Position numbers and translations under genes: made by a program. A stretch of DNA of 46,724 bases from an uncultured Archangium sp. (GTDB taxonomy: Bacteria; Myxococcota; Myxococcia; Myxococcales; Myxococcaceae). The first letter of the stretch is position 1. Every line of letters begins with the position of its first letter. The notes under the pieces were generated by a model that saw nothing but the letters and a program-made list of their open reading frames with translations, had not been told where the DNA came from and did not search any database. Of this stretch, positions 25,481 through 34,161 are shown piece by piece. The stretch spans positions 1-46,724 of the forward strand of contig CAIVGN010000182.1 in the NCBI GenBank assembly GCA_903905455.1, in the 5' to 3' direction.

Positions 25481-27466
25481 GTGAGCCCGGACCCCGCGCC
25501 CCTCGACGTCGACCCCGTGCTGACCCGCGCCCTCGACAACCTCGCCCGCCTCCAGGGCCCCCGGGGGAGTTGGCCCAGCGACTACGGCGGCCCGATGTTC
25601 CTGCTGCCCATGTGGGTGGCGCTGGCCTGGGCGGCGAAGCGGTTGCCCGACGCGCAGCGCACCGCGCGGCTGGTGACCTACTTCACCAACGTGCAGCGCC
25701 CCGACGGCAGCATCGGGCTCCACGCCGAGTCGACCAGCGGCAGCATGTTCACCTCGGTGCTCGGCTACGTGGCGCTGCGACTGCTGGGGGTGCCCGCGGA
25801 CGACGCGCGCGCGACGCGGCTGCTCGCGTGGATCCACGCCAACGGCTCGGCCCTGGGCGCGGCCTCGTGGGGCAAGTTCACGCTGTGCCTGCTGGGGCTC
25901 TACGACTGGAAGGGCATCGTGCCGTTGCTGCCCGAGCTGTGGCTGCTCCCGTACGACGCGCCGATGCACCCCGGCCGCCTGTGGTGCCACGCGCGCATGG
26001 TGTACCTGCCGATGGCCTGGCTCTACGGCATGAAGTCGACGGCGCCCGACGACGCGCTGCTCTCGGCCATCCGCCACGAGCTGTACCAGGGCCAGTACGC
26101 GCGCATCGACTGGGCCGCGCAGCGCGCGGTGGTGGCCAAGGCCGACGACTACCGGCCCAACACCCGGGCGCTCCAGGGCGTCAACCGCGCACAGGTGGGC
26201 TTCGAGATGCTGCCCGGGCTGTTGCGCAAGCGCGCCCTGGCCGAGTGCCTCAAGCTCATCCGCCACGAAGACGCGGCCACCAACGATCTCGACATCGGGC
26301 CGGTCAACGCGGTGCTCAACATGTTCGTGCACCACTTCCGCGGGCCCGAGGGGCGCGCCGACTTCGAGCGCGGGTGGCCGAAGTTCGACGAGGCCTACCT
26401 GTGGGACGGCCACGATGGACTGAAGATGCAGGGCTACAACAACGCCGAGCTCTGGGACACGGCGTTCGCCCTGCAGGCCCTGCTCGCCGCCGAGCGCTCG
26501 TTGCCGGCCGAGCGGCTCACCCCGGTGCTCAGCCGCGCCTACGACTTCCTGCGCGACAACCAGATCCTCGAAGACGTGCCCGAGGCCGCGCGCCACTACC
26601 GCCACGCGAGCAAGGGCGGCTGGCCCTTCAGCGACCGCAAGCACGGCTGGCCCATCACCGACTGCACCTCCGAGGGCTTCAAGAGCGCGCTGGCCCTCGA
26701 GGGGCGCTTCGAGCACGAGGTGCCGCTGCCGCTGCTGCGCGACTCGGTGCGCCTCATCCTCTCGTGGCAGAACGACGACGGCGGCTGGGCCTCGTACGAG
26801 AAGCAGCGCGGCGGCACCTGGCTCGAGGCGCTCAACCCCTCGCAGGTGTTCGGCGACATCATGGTCGACGCCAGCTTCGTGGAGTGCACCAGCGCGTGCC
26901 TGCAGGCGCTGGTCAAGGCGAAGCGGCGCTTCCCCGGGGAATTCGAGCTCGACGGCCCCATCGGCCGCGGCGTGGAGTTCTTGAGGAACGCCCAGCGGCC
27001 CGACGGCAGCTTCGAGGGCAGCTGGGCGGTGTGCTTCACCTACGGCACGTGGTTCGGCGTCTCGGCCCTGCTGGCCACTGGCGCGCACCGGGACGATCCC
27101 TCCATCGGCCGCGCAGTGGACTTCCTGTTGCGCAAGCAGCGCAGCGACGGGAGCTGGAGCGAGCACGGCGACACCTGCCGCGAGCGGGCCTGGCTCGACG
27201 GCGCCGAGGGTCACGCCGCGCAGACCTCCTGGGCGCTCTCGACGCTGGTGCGCGCCGGGTGCCGCGACGCGCCGGCCCTCGAGCGCGCCGCGCGGTGGCT
27301 GTGCGCGCGGCAGGCCAGCGACGGCAGCTGGCCCCGCGAGCCGATGGTGGGCGTGTTCAACCGCACCTGCCTCATCAACTACGACTGCTACCGCCACTAC
27401 TTCCCGGTCTGGGCGCTCGCCGAGTGGAAGAACCTTGGCCTGGCACAGGGAACGACACCCCGGTGA
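25481..27466 (+). CDS. oxidosqualene cyclase, predicted cycloartenol synthase
   Basis: The 661-residue protein is a triterpene cyclase with QW repeats (QRPDGSIG, QNDDGGWASYE, QRPDGSFEGSW, QRSDGSWSE, QASDGSWPRE). The acid motif is ITDCTSEG (Asp 394), the DCTAE type of oxidosqualene cyclases, not the DxDD of squalene-hopene cyclases. Three positions that separate cycloartenol from lanosterol synthases are cycloartenol-like: Tyr 319 in KMQGYN, His 388 and Ile 392 in HGWPITDC (Tyr410, His477 and Ile481 of Arabidopsis CAS1). It is about 70-100 residues shorter than eukaryotic enzymes, mainly at the N-terminus. It should convert 2,3-oxidosqualene to a tetracyclic sterol at the inner membrane. It starts with GTG and lies beside squalene synthase and epoxidase genes. 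Confidence 0.92.
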   Translation: MSPDPAPLDVDPVLTRALDNLARLQGPRGSWPSDYGGPMFLLPMWVALAWAAKRLPDAQRTARLVTYFTNVQRPDGSIGLHAESTSGSMFTSVLGYVALRLLGVPADDARATRLLAWIHANGSALGAASWGKFTLCLLGLYDWKGIVPLLPELWLLPYDAPMHPGRLWCHARMVYLPMAWLYGMKSTAPDDALLSAIRHELYQGQYARIDWAAQRAVVAKADDYRPNTRALQGVNRAQVGFEMLPGLLRKRALAECLKLIRHEDAATNDLDIGPVNAVLNMFVHHFRGPEGRADFERGWPKFDEAYLWDGHDGLKMQGYNNAELWDTAFALQALLAAERSLPAERLTPVLSRAYDFLRDNQILEDVPEAARHYRHASKGGWPFSDRKHGWPITDCTSEGFKSALALEGRFEHEVPLPLLRDSVRLILSWQNDDGGWASYEKQRGGTWLEALNPSQVFGDIMVDASFVECTSACLQALVKAKRRFPGEFELDGPIGRGVEFLRNAQRPDGSFEGSWAVCFTYGTWFGVSALLATGAHRDDPSIGRAVDFLLRKQRSDGSWSEHGDTCRERAWLDGAEGHAAQTSWALSTLVRAGCRDAPALERAARWLCARQASDGSWPREPMVGVFNRTCLINYDCYRHYFPVWALAEWKNLGLAQGTTPR

Positions 27467-27530
27467 GCTGGGGCGACGCGAGGTCCTTCGACTTCGCGTT
27501 CGAGATCCAGCGCGTGGGGCAGCCGCTGCG

Positions 27531-28466
27531 TCAAGCCGGGTGGGGGCGTGAGGCGAGCGCCTTGAGGTCGAGCCGCGCCCCCACGTCGAGCTCGTGGTGA
27601 AGTCCCTCGAAGAGCCGCCCCACGTCGTCGCGAGACACCTTGGCGCCCGAGCCCTGCACCTCGAGGGTCGAAAGGGCCTTGAAGGCCAGCGCCAGCGAGA
27701 GGCCGCAGAAGGCGAGGTAGCCGCGCGGGGCGCCCCCGGCCTGCAGGGCCTGCACGTACTGGTTGCCCCCGTCGAGGTCGGCGCTGGCCAGGGCGAAGAT
27801 CTCCGCGCGGGCCACGGTGCGCGGCAGGTACACCCGCCCGTCGCGCGCGTCGTCGCCCGCATCCTTGAGGATGTTGATCAGCTGCAACCCCTCGCCGAAC
27901 GCGAGCATGTGGCCGCGCAGCTTCGCCGCGTCGTCGGCCAGGCTCGCGCAGTCGTGGAGGAAGACCTCCGTGAGCAGCTCGCCCACGATGCCCGCCACGA
28001 TGTAGCAGTACGACTGCAGGTCTCGCGTCGAGGTCAGCTGCAGGTTGCCGCGCTCGTCGGCCCGCGAGACCACCTGGGCCATGCCCTCCGCGGTGCGGAC
28101 GGTGTGCGCGAGGATGACCTCCCGGACCCGGGGCGCCAGCGTCGTGAGGTGCTGGAGCACCGCGGGCGTCTGCTGCAGCAACTCGAGGTAGCCCGCGTGC
28201 TCGACCGGCGGCGTGGTGAAGCTCCAGGCCACCAGCTTCTCGGCCTGGGCGCGCTGCTGCGCGGAGGGCAACTGCAGCACTTCCACGAAGCGCTCCAGCG
28301 CCTCGATGCGCTGCGTGCGTGGCCAGGCGGTCGCGTCCTCGAAGGTGTCGGCGATGCGGAACAGCAGGTACGCCACGCCCACCGCGGCCCGCGTCGGCTC
28401 GGGGAGGAGCGGGATCGCCAGGGCGAAGGTGCGGCTCGTCTTCAACAGCAGGTCGTCGAGGTCCAC
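27531..28466 (-). CDS. squalene synthase
   Basis: The 311-residue protein belongs to the phytoene/squalene synthase family. The two Asp-rich motifs are DTFED (Asp 40-Asp 44) and NILKDAGDD (Asp 202-Asp 206), which bind Mg-diphosphate. YCYIVAGIVGELLTEVF matches the conserved helix of squalene synthases. It should join two farnesyl diphosphates to squalene in the first step toward sterols. GTG 28466 (VDLDDLLLKTSRTFALA) is chosen because family homology begins there and an upstream extension would overlap the divergent gene. There is no C-terminal membrane anchor, unlike the eukaryotic enzyme. It converges with the cyclase gene and diverges from the epoxidase gene. A phytoene synthase role is unlikely in this context. 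Confidence 0.87.
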   Translation of the reverse strand: MDLDDLLLKTSRTFALAIPLLPEPTRAAVGVAYLLFRIADTFEDATAWPRTQRIEALERFVEVLQLPSAQQRAQAEKLVAWSFTTPPVEHAGYLELLQQTPAVLQHLTTLAPRVREVILAHTVRTAEGMAQVVSRADERGNLQLTSTRDLQSYCYIVAGIVGELLTEVFLHDCASLADDAAKLRGHMLAFGEGLQLINILKDAGDDARDGRVYLPRTVARAEIFALASADLDGGNQYVQALQAGGAPRGYLAFCGLSLALAFKALSTLEVQGSGAKVSRDDVGRLFEGLHHELDVGARLDLKALASRPHPA

Positions 28467-28508
28467 GGCGCGGCTCGGTAGCTGATGTCTCGGAGTCGCG
28501 CACGTTCT

Positions 28509-28535
28509 GACACCCGTCACTGGCTGACGTGTGTC
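28509..28535. promoter_or_regulatory. inverted repeat between squalene synthase and epoxidase genes
   Basis: GACACCCGTCA (28509-28519) and TGACGTGTGTC (28525-28535) form an 11-bp inverted repeat with one mismatch around CTGGC. It lies in the 118-base divergent intergenic region, 43 bases upstream of one start and 49 of the other. Its position and symmetry suit a dimeric regulator controlling both genes; the regulator is not known. Confidence 0.5.
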
Positions 28536-28584
28536 GTCCGACGAGTGTTGCGAGCGCTTCGAGCGGCCCGGTAAGCACGCGCGC

Positions 28585-29937
28585 ATGTCGCTCGAGGTGA
28601 TCGTCGTCGGTGGTGGCTTTACCGGAATGGCGTCGGCCGCGGCGCTCGCGCAGCAGGGCGCGACGGTGCGGGTGTTCGAGGCCGCGCAGACCACGGCGCC
28701 GCAGTTTCGGGGCGAGCTGATTCACCCGCGCGGCGTGCGCGGCCTCGAGTCGCTGGGGCTCAAGGTGCCGCTGTTCGAGCGCGGCGGCGTGGCGGTCAAC
28801 GGCTTCGCGGTCAGCCAGCACGAGGGCGCGGCGCCGGTGCTCCTGCCCTACGAAGACGCGCAGGGGCCGGGCCTGGGCATCGATCACCCCGCCATGGTGT
28901 TGACCATGCGCGCGCAGCTCGCCGCGCGCCCCAACGTGAGCATCACCACCGGCGCGCGCATCGCCGACTTCGTGCGCAGCGGCCCGCGCATCGTGGGGGT
29001 GCGCACCGCCGACGGGCAGGAGCACCTCGCCGACCTCGTGGTGGTCGCCGACGGCCGCAGCTCGAAGCTGCGCCCGCTGCTGGGCCTCGAGCCCGAGGTG
29101 AAGCTGCTCTCGTACACCGTGGCCTTCGGCGTCGACGGTGAGCTGCCGCACGGCCGCATGGGCCACGTGTTCCTCGGCGCGCCCGGGCCGATCCTCGCGT
29201 ACCCCTACGCCGAGGGGCGCATCCGCTTCTGCGTCGACGTGGCGCTGGGCGCACCGAAGGGTCGCGAGGCGCTGGTGGCGCTGATCTGCGAGCAGTACGC
29301 GCGCGTGGTGCCCTCTCCGCTGCGCGAGGCGATGGTGAAGTCGCTGCGCGAGACCCCCTTCGAGGCGTGCGCCAACCACTCCATCAGCACCGCGGCGTGC
29401 GCGGCGCCGGGCGTGGCGCTGGTGGGCGACGCGGGCGGCTGCGGCCACCCCTTGACCGCCTCGGGCATGACCAACGCGATGAACGACGTGCTCACGCTCG
29501 CCGAGCTGGTCGGGGCGCGCGGGCCCGACGACGCGGCGCTCACCGAGTACCAGCGCCGTCGCTACGACTTCGTGCGCATGCGCGAGCTGTTCACCGAGGC
29601 GCTCTACGAGGTGTTCCGCGGCCACGACGACGGCTCGAAGGCCCTGCAGAGCGGCGTGTTCCGCTACTGGTCGTCGTCCGCGCGCTCGCGCCGGGCGTCG
29701 ATGAACATCCTCTCGGGTGAAGAGGTGCGGGTCTCGCGCTTCGTCGCCGAGTATTCGCGGGTGTTCCGCGGCTCGGCCGTCGACGTCATCAAGCGCTCGG
29801 CCTGGCAGCCGAGGGCCGGTGGCGCCCGGCTCAAGTCGCTGGCGAAGACGAGCCTCGGGCGCTTCAGCGCCGCGGCCGGGCGCACCGCGCGCAAGGTCGT
29901 CGACCGTTACCGCCTGGGGCTCCACCCGCTACCGTGA
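28585..29937 (+). CDS. squalene epoxidase (monooxygenase)
   Basis: The 450-residue flavoprotein has an N-terminal FAD-binding fold (VIVVGGGFTGMASA, residues 4-17, with acidic Glu 32 ending the second strand). Diagnostic squalene-epoxidase motifs follow: GELIHPRGVRGLESLGL (43-59), a DGRSSKLR motif (156-163) and GDAGGCGHPLTASGMT (281-296), close to the GDA..RHPLTGGGMT signature. It should epoxidise squalene with O2 to 2,3-oxidosqualene, the substrate of the cyclase at 25481. ATG 28585 is used because it places the FAD motif at residue 9; GTG 28531 is an in-frame alternative. There is no long N-terminal membrane anchor; the C-terminal basic tail may help membrane contact. It diverges from squalene synthase. 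Confidence 0.88.
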   Translation: MSLEVIVVGGGFTGMASAAALAQQGATVRVFEAAQTTAPQFRGELIHPRGVRGLESLGLKVPLFERGGVAVNGFAVSQHEGAAPVLLPYEDAQGPGLGIDHPAMVLTMRAQLAARPNVSITTGARIADFVRSGPRIVGVRTADGQEHLADLVVVADGRSSKLRPLLGLEPEVKLLSYTVAFGVDGELPHGRMGHVFLGAPGPILAYPYAEGRIRFCVDVALGAPKGREALVALICEQYARVVPSPLREAMVKSLRETPFEACANHSISTAACAAPGVALVGDAGGCGHPLTASGMTNAMNDVLTLAELVGARGPDDAALTEYQRRRYDFVRMRELFTEALYEVFRGHDDGSKALQSGVFRYWSSSARSRRASMNILSGEEVRVSRFVAEYSRVFRGSAVDVIKRSAWQPRAGGARLKSLAKTSLGRFSAAAGRTARKVVDRYRLGLHPLP

Positions 29938-29941
29938 CGTC

Positions 29942-31474
29942 TCAGTGCGGGCCGCGGCCGATGACGCCGTCGTTGCCCACGGCCCAGAGATCTTCTTCGC
30001 TGGTGCCGCTCAGGTCGTTGAAGCGCACGCCCGCATCGTTGCGGAAGACGGTCTGCCACTGGCTGCGCGCCCAGCGCCGCACCCGGCCGTCGGCCTGGGA
30101 CACGTAGAAGCGGCCGTTGGAGAAGGCGCGCACCGACGTGAGGTCGACCTGGGTGTCGCTCTCGAGGGTGCGCCAGCCCGCGCTGGTGCGGCGCAGCACG
30201 ACCCCCTCGTCGCCCACGGCGACCGCGTCGCTGGCGCTGGTGACCCACACCGCCCGCAGCACCCCGCGCGCTTGATCTATCGCGTCGAGCGACTCCGCCG
30301 ACCAGCCGCCATCGGCCCCCAGGGCCCACACCGCGAGCCTCCGGTTGCTGCTCGCCCCGACCTGCGTCGAGCCCACGGCGAAGAGCCCGGTGGGCGAGCT
30401 GCCATGGAGATCGAACACCTCGTCGCGCGAGGTGAGGTTGCCAGGCGTGGTCACCACGACGCCGCCGCGCGCCCAGCGGGTGAGCTGGCCGTCCCGGCTC
30501 ACGCCGACATACTGCGCCACGCCGGCCTCCACGAAGCCGGTGATGGCGATGGGCGCGGCGGGCACCGGGCGCGAGTCGGTGCACGCGGCCCCGAAGAGCG
30601 CCTGGCTGGCGATGCGCCCCGTGCCGGCCAGCTCGACCTCGCCGCCGGGCTCGGCCCACAGCGCGACCATGCCGGGCGGGCACGAGGCCCCGACCTCCGT
30701 GAAGCCAGCGTCGCCCTGGCGCACCAGGAGCTTCGTGCCACCGGCGACCCACAGCGAGCCGGGGGCGAACGACGAGGCGACCAGGAGATCGTTCGACGCG
30801 CCCCGCACCTCGTCGACGGCCGACCACCCGCCGTCGGCGCAGCGCCCCTCGTCGATCTGCCCATCACAGTTGTCGTCGAGGCCGTTGCACAACTCCGGCG
30901 CGAGCGGGTGGGTGAGCGCGTCGCGATCATCGCAGTCACCGGCCACCGCGACCCACCCCGGACCACACACGTTGCTGGCCGTGCCGGCGCCGAAGCCATC
31001 GAGGTCGCGATCGCGGTAGTTGCGCGTGGTGCAGGTGACCACGCCGCTGTCGGTCATGCCGCCGTCCGCGAGGGGGCAGTCGACCTCCGCGCAGTCGAGC
31101 ACGGTCAGGGCCTGGGGCAACACCAGCTCGCGGCCCTTGGGCTCGACGAGGACCACGTCGTAGGCGCCGCCGGCGACGGGCGCGGCCACCCGGCCGGTGA
31201 CGTGCTCGGCGTCGACCCACGTCACCTCGAGGAGGTCGACCCGGCCCTGGTCGTTGCGCAGGTAGGCGCTGACCACCACCGCGGGCACCACCGACTTCGA
31301 GGGGTGGTCGAAGTCGAGCGTCGCCGCGGGCACCAGGCCCGATCCCACCAGTTCGACGGCGCCGCCCAGCGCGGTGTCCATCACCGTGGGCGTCACCTCC
31401 AGCAACGAAGGCTCCGCCGGCTTCGGCAGACAGCCGACGAGCAGGGCAACGCTGAGGACGGGGAAGAGGCGCAT
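29942..31474 (-). CDS. lipoprotein with MopE-like metal-binding motif
   Basis: The 510-residue product starts MRLFPVLSVALLVGC (lipidated Cys 15). An IPT/TIG-like or other Ig-type domain (about 25-125) precedes a Ca-binding-like segment DRDLDGFG (155-162) and the CNGLDDNCDGQIDEG motif (196-210). The latter is the 'putative metal-binding motif' shared with MopE-type proteins and very common in myxobacterial surface proteins. The rest (about 215-510) has repeated strands such as ALWAEPGGEVELAG and LWAVGNDGVIG, suggesting a beta-propeller. It is probably anchored in the outer membrane facing outward. It converges on the epoxidase gene with only 4 bases between them. ATG 31474 is chosen for the signal peptide. 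Confidence 0.78.
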   Translation of the reverse strand: MRLFPVLSVALLVGCLPKPAEPSLLEVTPTVMDTALGGAVELVGSGLVPAATLDFDHPSKSVVPAVVVSAYLRNDQGRVDLLEVTWVDAEHVTGRVAAPVAGGAYDVVLVEPKGRELVLPQALTVLDCAEVDCPLADGGMTDSGVVTCTTRNYRDRDLDGFGAGTASNVCGPGWVAVAGDCDDRDALTHPLAPELCNGLDDNCDGQIDEGRCADGGWSAVDEVRGASNDLLVASSFAPGSLWVAGGTKLLVRQGDAGFTEVGASCPPGMVALWAEPGGEVELAGTGRIASQALFGAACTDSRPVPAAPIAITGFVEAGVAQYVGVSRDGQLTRWARGGVVVTTPGNLTSRDEVFDLHGSSPTGLFAVGSTQVGASSNRRLAVWALGADGGWSAESLDAIDQARGVLRAVWVTSASDAVAVGDEGVVLRRTSAGWRTLESDTQVDLTSVRAFSNGRFYVSQADGRVRRWARSQWQTVFRNDAGVRFNDLSGTSEEDLWAVGNDGVIGRGPH

Positions 31475-31545
31475 GGGCAGGGCCCGGAAGGACCGGGGCG
31501 TCCACTGTAGCGGCCTGACGCGCGAGGGTGCTACCTCGTGGGCCC

Positions 31546-32364
31546 ATGAGCTCACTCAAAGGTCGCACCCTGTTCGTCACCGGCGCCAGCCGCGGCATCG
31601 GCCTGGCCATCGCCCTGCGGGCCGCCCGAGACGGCGCCAACGTCGCCATCGCCGCCAAGACCGCGGAGCCGAACCCCAAGCTCGAGGGCACCATCTACAC
31701 CGCGGCGGCCGCCATCGAGGCGGCGGGCGGCAAGGCGCTGCCCATGATGTGTGACATTCGCGACGAGGCCCAGGTGCAGGCCTGCGTGCAGAAGACCGTC
31801 GAGACCTTCGGCGCGCTCGACATCTGCGTGAACAACGCCAGCGCCATCAGCCTCACCGGCACGCTGGAGACCACCATGAAGCGCTACGACCTGATGCACC
31901 AGGTCAACACGCGCGGCACCTTCCTCGTCAGCCGCACCTGCCTGCCCCACCTGCTGCAGTCGAAGTTCACGCCGCACATCCTGAACCTCTCGCCGCCGCT
32001 CTCGATGAAGACCAAGTGGTTCGAGAACCACACCGCGTACACCATGGCCAAGTTCGGCATGTCGATGTGCGTGCTGGGCATGGCCGGCGAGTTCAAGGAC
32101 CAGGTGGCGATCAACGCCCTGTGGCCGCGCACCACCATCGCCACCGCGGCGGTGAACATGCTCGGCGGGGACGAGCTGATGAAGGCCAGCCGCACGCCGG
32201 AGATCATGGCCGACGCGGCGCACGTCATCTTCACCCGCGGCAAAGACTTCACCGGGAACTTCCTCATCGACGACGAGGTGCTGCGCAGCGCGGGGGTCAC
32301 CGACTTCAAGCGCTACCAGGTCGACCCCAACATCGAACCCACGCCCGACTTCTTCGTCGACTGA
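31546..32364 (+). CDS. HSDL2-like short-chain dehydrogenase
   Basis: The 272-residue protein is an SDR with TGASRGIG (12-19), NNAS (96-99), an active Ser in LNLSPPL (149) and YTMAK (Tyr 165, Lys 169). Stretches such as KTAEPNPKLEGTIYTAA, NNASAISLTGTLET and AYTMAKFGMSMCVLGMA are close to vertebrate hydroxysteroid dehydrogenase-like protein 2, without the C-terminal SCP2 domain. NAD(P)-dependent oxidation of a lipid alcohol is likely; the substrate is not fixed. Its place 1.6 kb after the sterol genes makes a sterol or fatty-acyl substrate worth testing, but the family is also common outside sterol clusters. ATG 31546 is used; no clear ribosome binding site is seen. Confidence 0.87.
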   Translation: MSSLKGRTLFVTGASRGIGLAIALRAARDGANVAIAAKTAEPNPKLEGTIYTAAAAIEAAGGKALPMMCDIRDEAQVQACVQKTVETFGALDICVNNASAISLTGTLETTMKRYDLMHQVNTRGTFLVSRTCLPHLLQSKFTPHILNLSPPLSMKTKWFENHTAYTMAKFGMSMCVLGMAGEFKDQVAINALWPRTTIATAAVNMLGGDELMKASRTPEIMADAAHVIFTRGKDFTGNFLIDDEVLRSAGVTDFKRYQVDPNIEPTPDFFVD

Positions 32365-32373
32365 CCCCGCGCC

Positions 32374-33006
32374 ATGGTGACCGGCCTGCTGGTGGGGATG
32401 CTGCTGTGGGGGACCCCGGACGTGGCTGACGCCGGGCAACTGCGCGCCCAGATGGGCACCCGCGCCACCCTGGTCGGCGTCATCGAGCGCGTGGCCGTCG
32501 GCCAGGGCGCCTCGCAGCGGCAGGGCACCGCGGTGGTGCTCGATGACGACACCACGGTGTACGTCTCCTACGGCGAACCTCCCGCGGGGTGGGCGCCGCT
32601 GCTGGGCGCCCGTGTGCGAGTGGAGGGCCTGCTGAGCCCCTCGCTGACCGACCACGATCCCTCGCTGCTCGCGCCGCACCTCCGCTCGGTCAACGCGCCG
32701 CAGCGGGACACCCGGCCGCTGTCCACGTTCGACGGCCAGCGGGTGCGGCTGGGGGGCACCGCGCGGGACGCGAAGGGCGGCGCGGTGCTGCTGGTGGGCA
32801 AGACGCCGGTGTACCTCCCGGGCCTCGACGCGTGGCCGGCGGGAGCCCAGGGCCAGCAGGTCGTCGTGGGAGGCACGCTGGTGCAGAAGCAGCACCTCCC
32901 CGAGGCCCGCCGTGACGCCCGGGGCGCCATGAGCCAGGGCGCGAGCGGGCCGCAGTGGGTGCTCGAGTCACCGCAGTGGCGCCTGGGTCGGGAGCCGAAG
33001 CGATGA
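32374..33006 (+). CDS. secreted protein, possible OB-like repeats, unknown function
   Basis: The 210-residue product has a weak N-terminal signal (MVTGLLVGMLLWGTPDVADA). Two similar beta-rich segments follow: about 27-90 (ATLVGVIERVAVGQG, GTAVVLDDDTTVYVSYG, ARVRVEGLL) and about 118-170 (QRVRLGGTARD, AVLLVGKTPVYLPG, QQVVVGGTL). They look like consecutive OB-type barrels, but no family is certain. The stop overlaps the start of the SpoIID-like gene (ATGA), indicating translational coupling. It begins 9 bases after the SDR stop, so SDR, this gene and spoIID-like may be one operon. A function with cell-wall modification is only suggested by the coupling. Confidence 0.65.
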   Translation: MVTGLLVGMLLWGTPDVADAGQLRAQMGTRATLVGVIERVAVGQGASQRQGTAVVLDDDTTVYVSYGEPPAGWAPLLGARVRVEGLLSPSLTDHDPSLLAPHLRSVNAPQRDTRPLSTFDGQRVRLGGTARDAKGGAVLLVGKTPVYLPGLDAWPAGAQGQQVVVGGTLVQKQHLPEARRDARGAMSQGASGPQWVLESPQWRLGREPKR

Positions 33007-34064
33007 GCGCCCTGCTCTGCCTGGTGCTGGCCGCGGCCCCTCTCCAGGTGCGCGTGCTCGAGCGGGAGACCCCGGCGCGGGTGCACCTCGAGGCCGCGCG
33101 CTTCACCTGTGATGGCCAGCCGTTGCCGGGCACGACCTTCGACGCCGAGGCGTCGATTCGCGAAGTGAAGGTGGGCGACGCGAAGTGTACCCAGCTCGTC
33201 GGCGAGGACGGCGTCACGGTGAGCGTGAAGTCGACCACCCGGAAGTACGAAGGCCAGGTGCGCGTCTCGCTCGAGGGCGGGCTGCTGCGGCTGATCAACG
33301 TGGTGGACGTCGAGGCCTACCTCCCCTCGGTGGTGAAGGCCGAGGCCGACGGGGGAAAGCCCGCGGCGCTCGAGGCCCAGGCCGTCGTCTCGCGCACCTT
33401 CGCGGTCACGGGCCGCAAGCGCCACGAGCGCGCCGGCTACCACCTGTGCGACCTCGCGCACTGCCAAGTCTACCGGGGGCAGACCGGTTCGAGCCCCGAG
33501 GCCGAGGCGGCGGTGAAGAAGACCGCCAACCTGGTGCTGCTCATCGGCGGCATCGTGCTCAAGCCGGCCTTCTTCCATTCGTCGTGCGGGGGGCACACCA
33601 GCCGCGCCAGCGAGGTGTTCGGCGAAGACGCCGCGGGCTCGGCGGTCAGCGACGTCGAGAACGGCAAGGCGCGCTGCCAGGGCCCCGACTTCACGTGGAG
33701 CTTCGAGGTGGAGAAGGACGCCCTGGCCCGGGCCATGGGCACGGCCCCCGCGGGCATCGCCATCGAGCCCCTGCGCCGCGACGAGGCGGGCCGCATCGTG
33801 GAGGTGCGCGTCTTCGGCAAGCGCCTGGGCGGCCAGGAGTTCCTCTCGCGCGCAGGGAGGGCCTTCGGGTGGCAAGCGGTACGGAGCCTCAAGTTCACTA
33901 CCTCGGGCGAGACCGACACCGCGCTGCGCCTCGACGGCACGGGCCTGGGCCACGGGGTGGGCCTGTGTCAGCTCGGGGCGAAGTCGCTGGCCGAACGGGG
34001 GGTCGAGGTGCGGGGCATTCTCGCCCGCTACTTCCCCGAGTCGCAGCTCAAGCCGATGCCCTGA
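33003..34064 (+). CDS. SpoIID/LytB-family peptidoglycan-acting protein
   Basis: The 353-residue protein starts at the ATG overlapping the previous stop (MSALLCLVLAAAP, signal peptide). SpoIID-domain motifs are present: VVDVEAYLPSVVKAEAD with the catalytic-type Glu, AALEAQAVVSRTFAV, CDLAHCQVYRG, FFHSSCGGHTSRASEVFG and the closing GLGHGVGLCQLGA. SpoIID enzymes are lytic transglycosylases that act on denuded glycan strands in sporulating Firmicutes; homologues in other phyla act in division or wall remodelling. Here it should be periplasmic. Myxobacteria remodel their wall in spore formation, but this gene's role there is unproven. Confidence 0.88.
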   Translation: MSALLCLVLAAAPLQVRVLERETPARVHLEAARFTCDGQPLPGTTFDAEASIREVKVGDAKCTQLVGEDGVTVSVKSTTRKYEGQVRVSLEGGLLRLINVVDVEAYLPSVVKAEADGGKPAALEAQAVVSRTFAVTGRKRHERAGYHLCDLAHCQVYRGQTGSSPEAEAAVKKTANLVLLIGGIVLKPAFFHSSCGGHTSRASEVFGEDAAGSAVSDVENGKARCQGPDFTWSFEVEKDALARAMGTAPAGIAIEPLRRDEAGRIVEVRVFGKRLGGQEFLSRAGRAFGWQAVRSLKFTTSGETDTALRLDGTGLGHGVGLCQLGAKSLAERGVEVRGILARYFPESQLKPMP

Positions 34065-34161
34065 GCCGGCCTACCTGAACGCACAGCCGCGCCCTTGCCG
34101 AGCGCCGCGGTCTTCGGAAAAGCTACGAAGGCCCTTCGGGGCAACGAAAGGAGGTGGTGCC

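Noticed and set aside
25481-27466. Squalene-hopene cyclase (hopanoid pathway).
   Set aside because: The acid motif is DCTSE, the oxidosqualene type, not DxDD, and a squalene epoxidase gene is close by.
34070-34160. Cyclic-di-GMP riboswitch (GEMM-type) because of ACGCACAG near 34079.
   Set aside because: The rest of the GEMM core, including the tetraloop receptor and second conserved strand, is not present.
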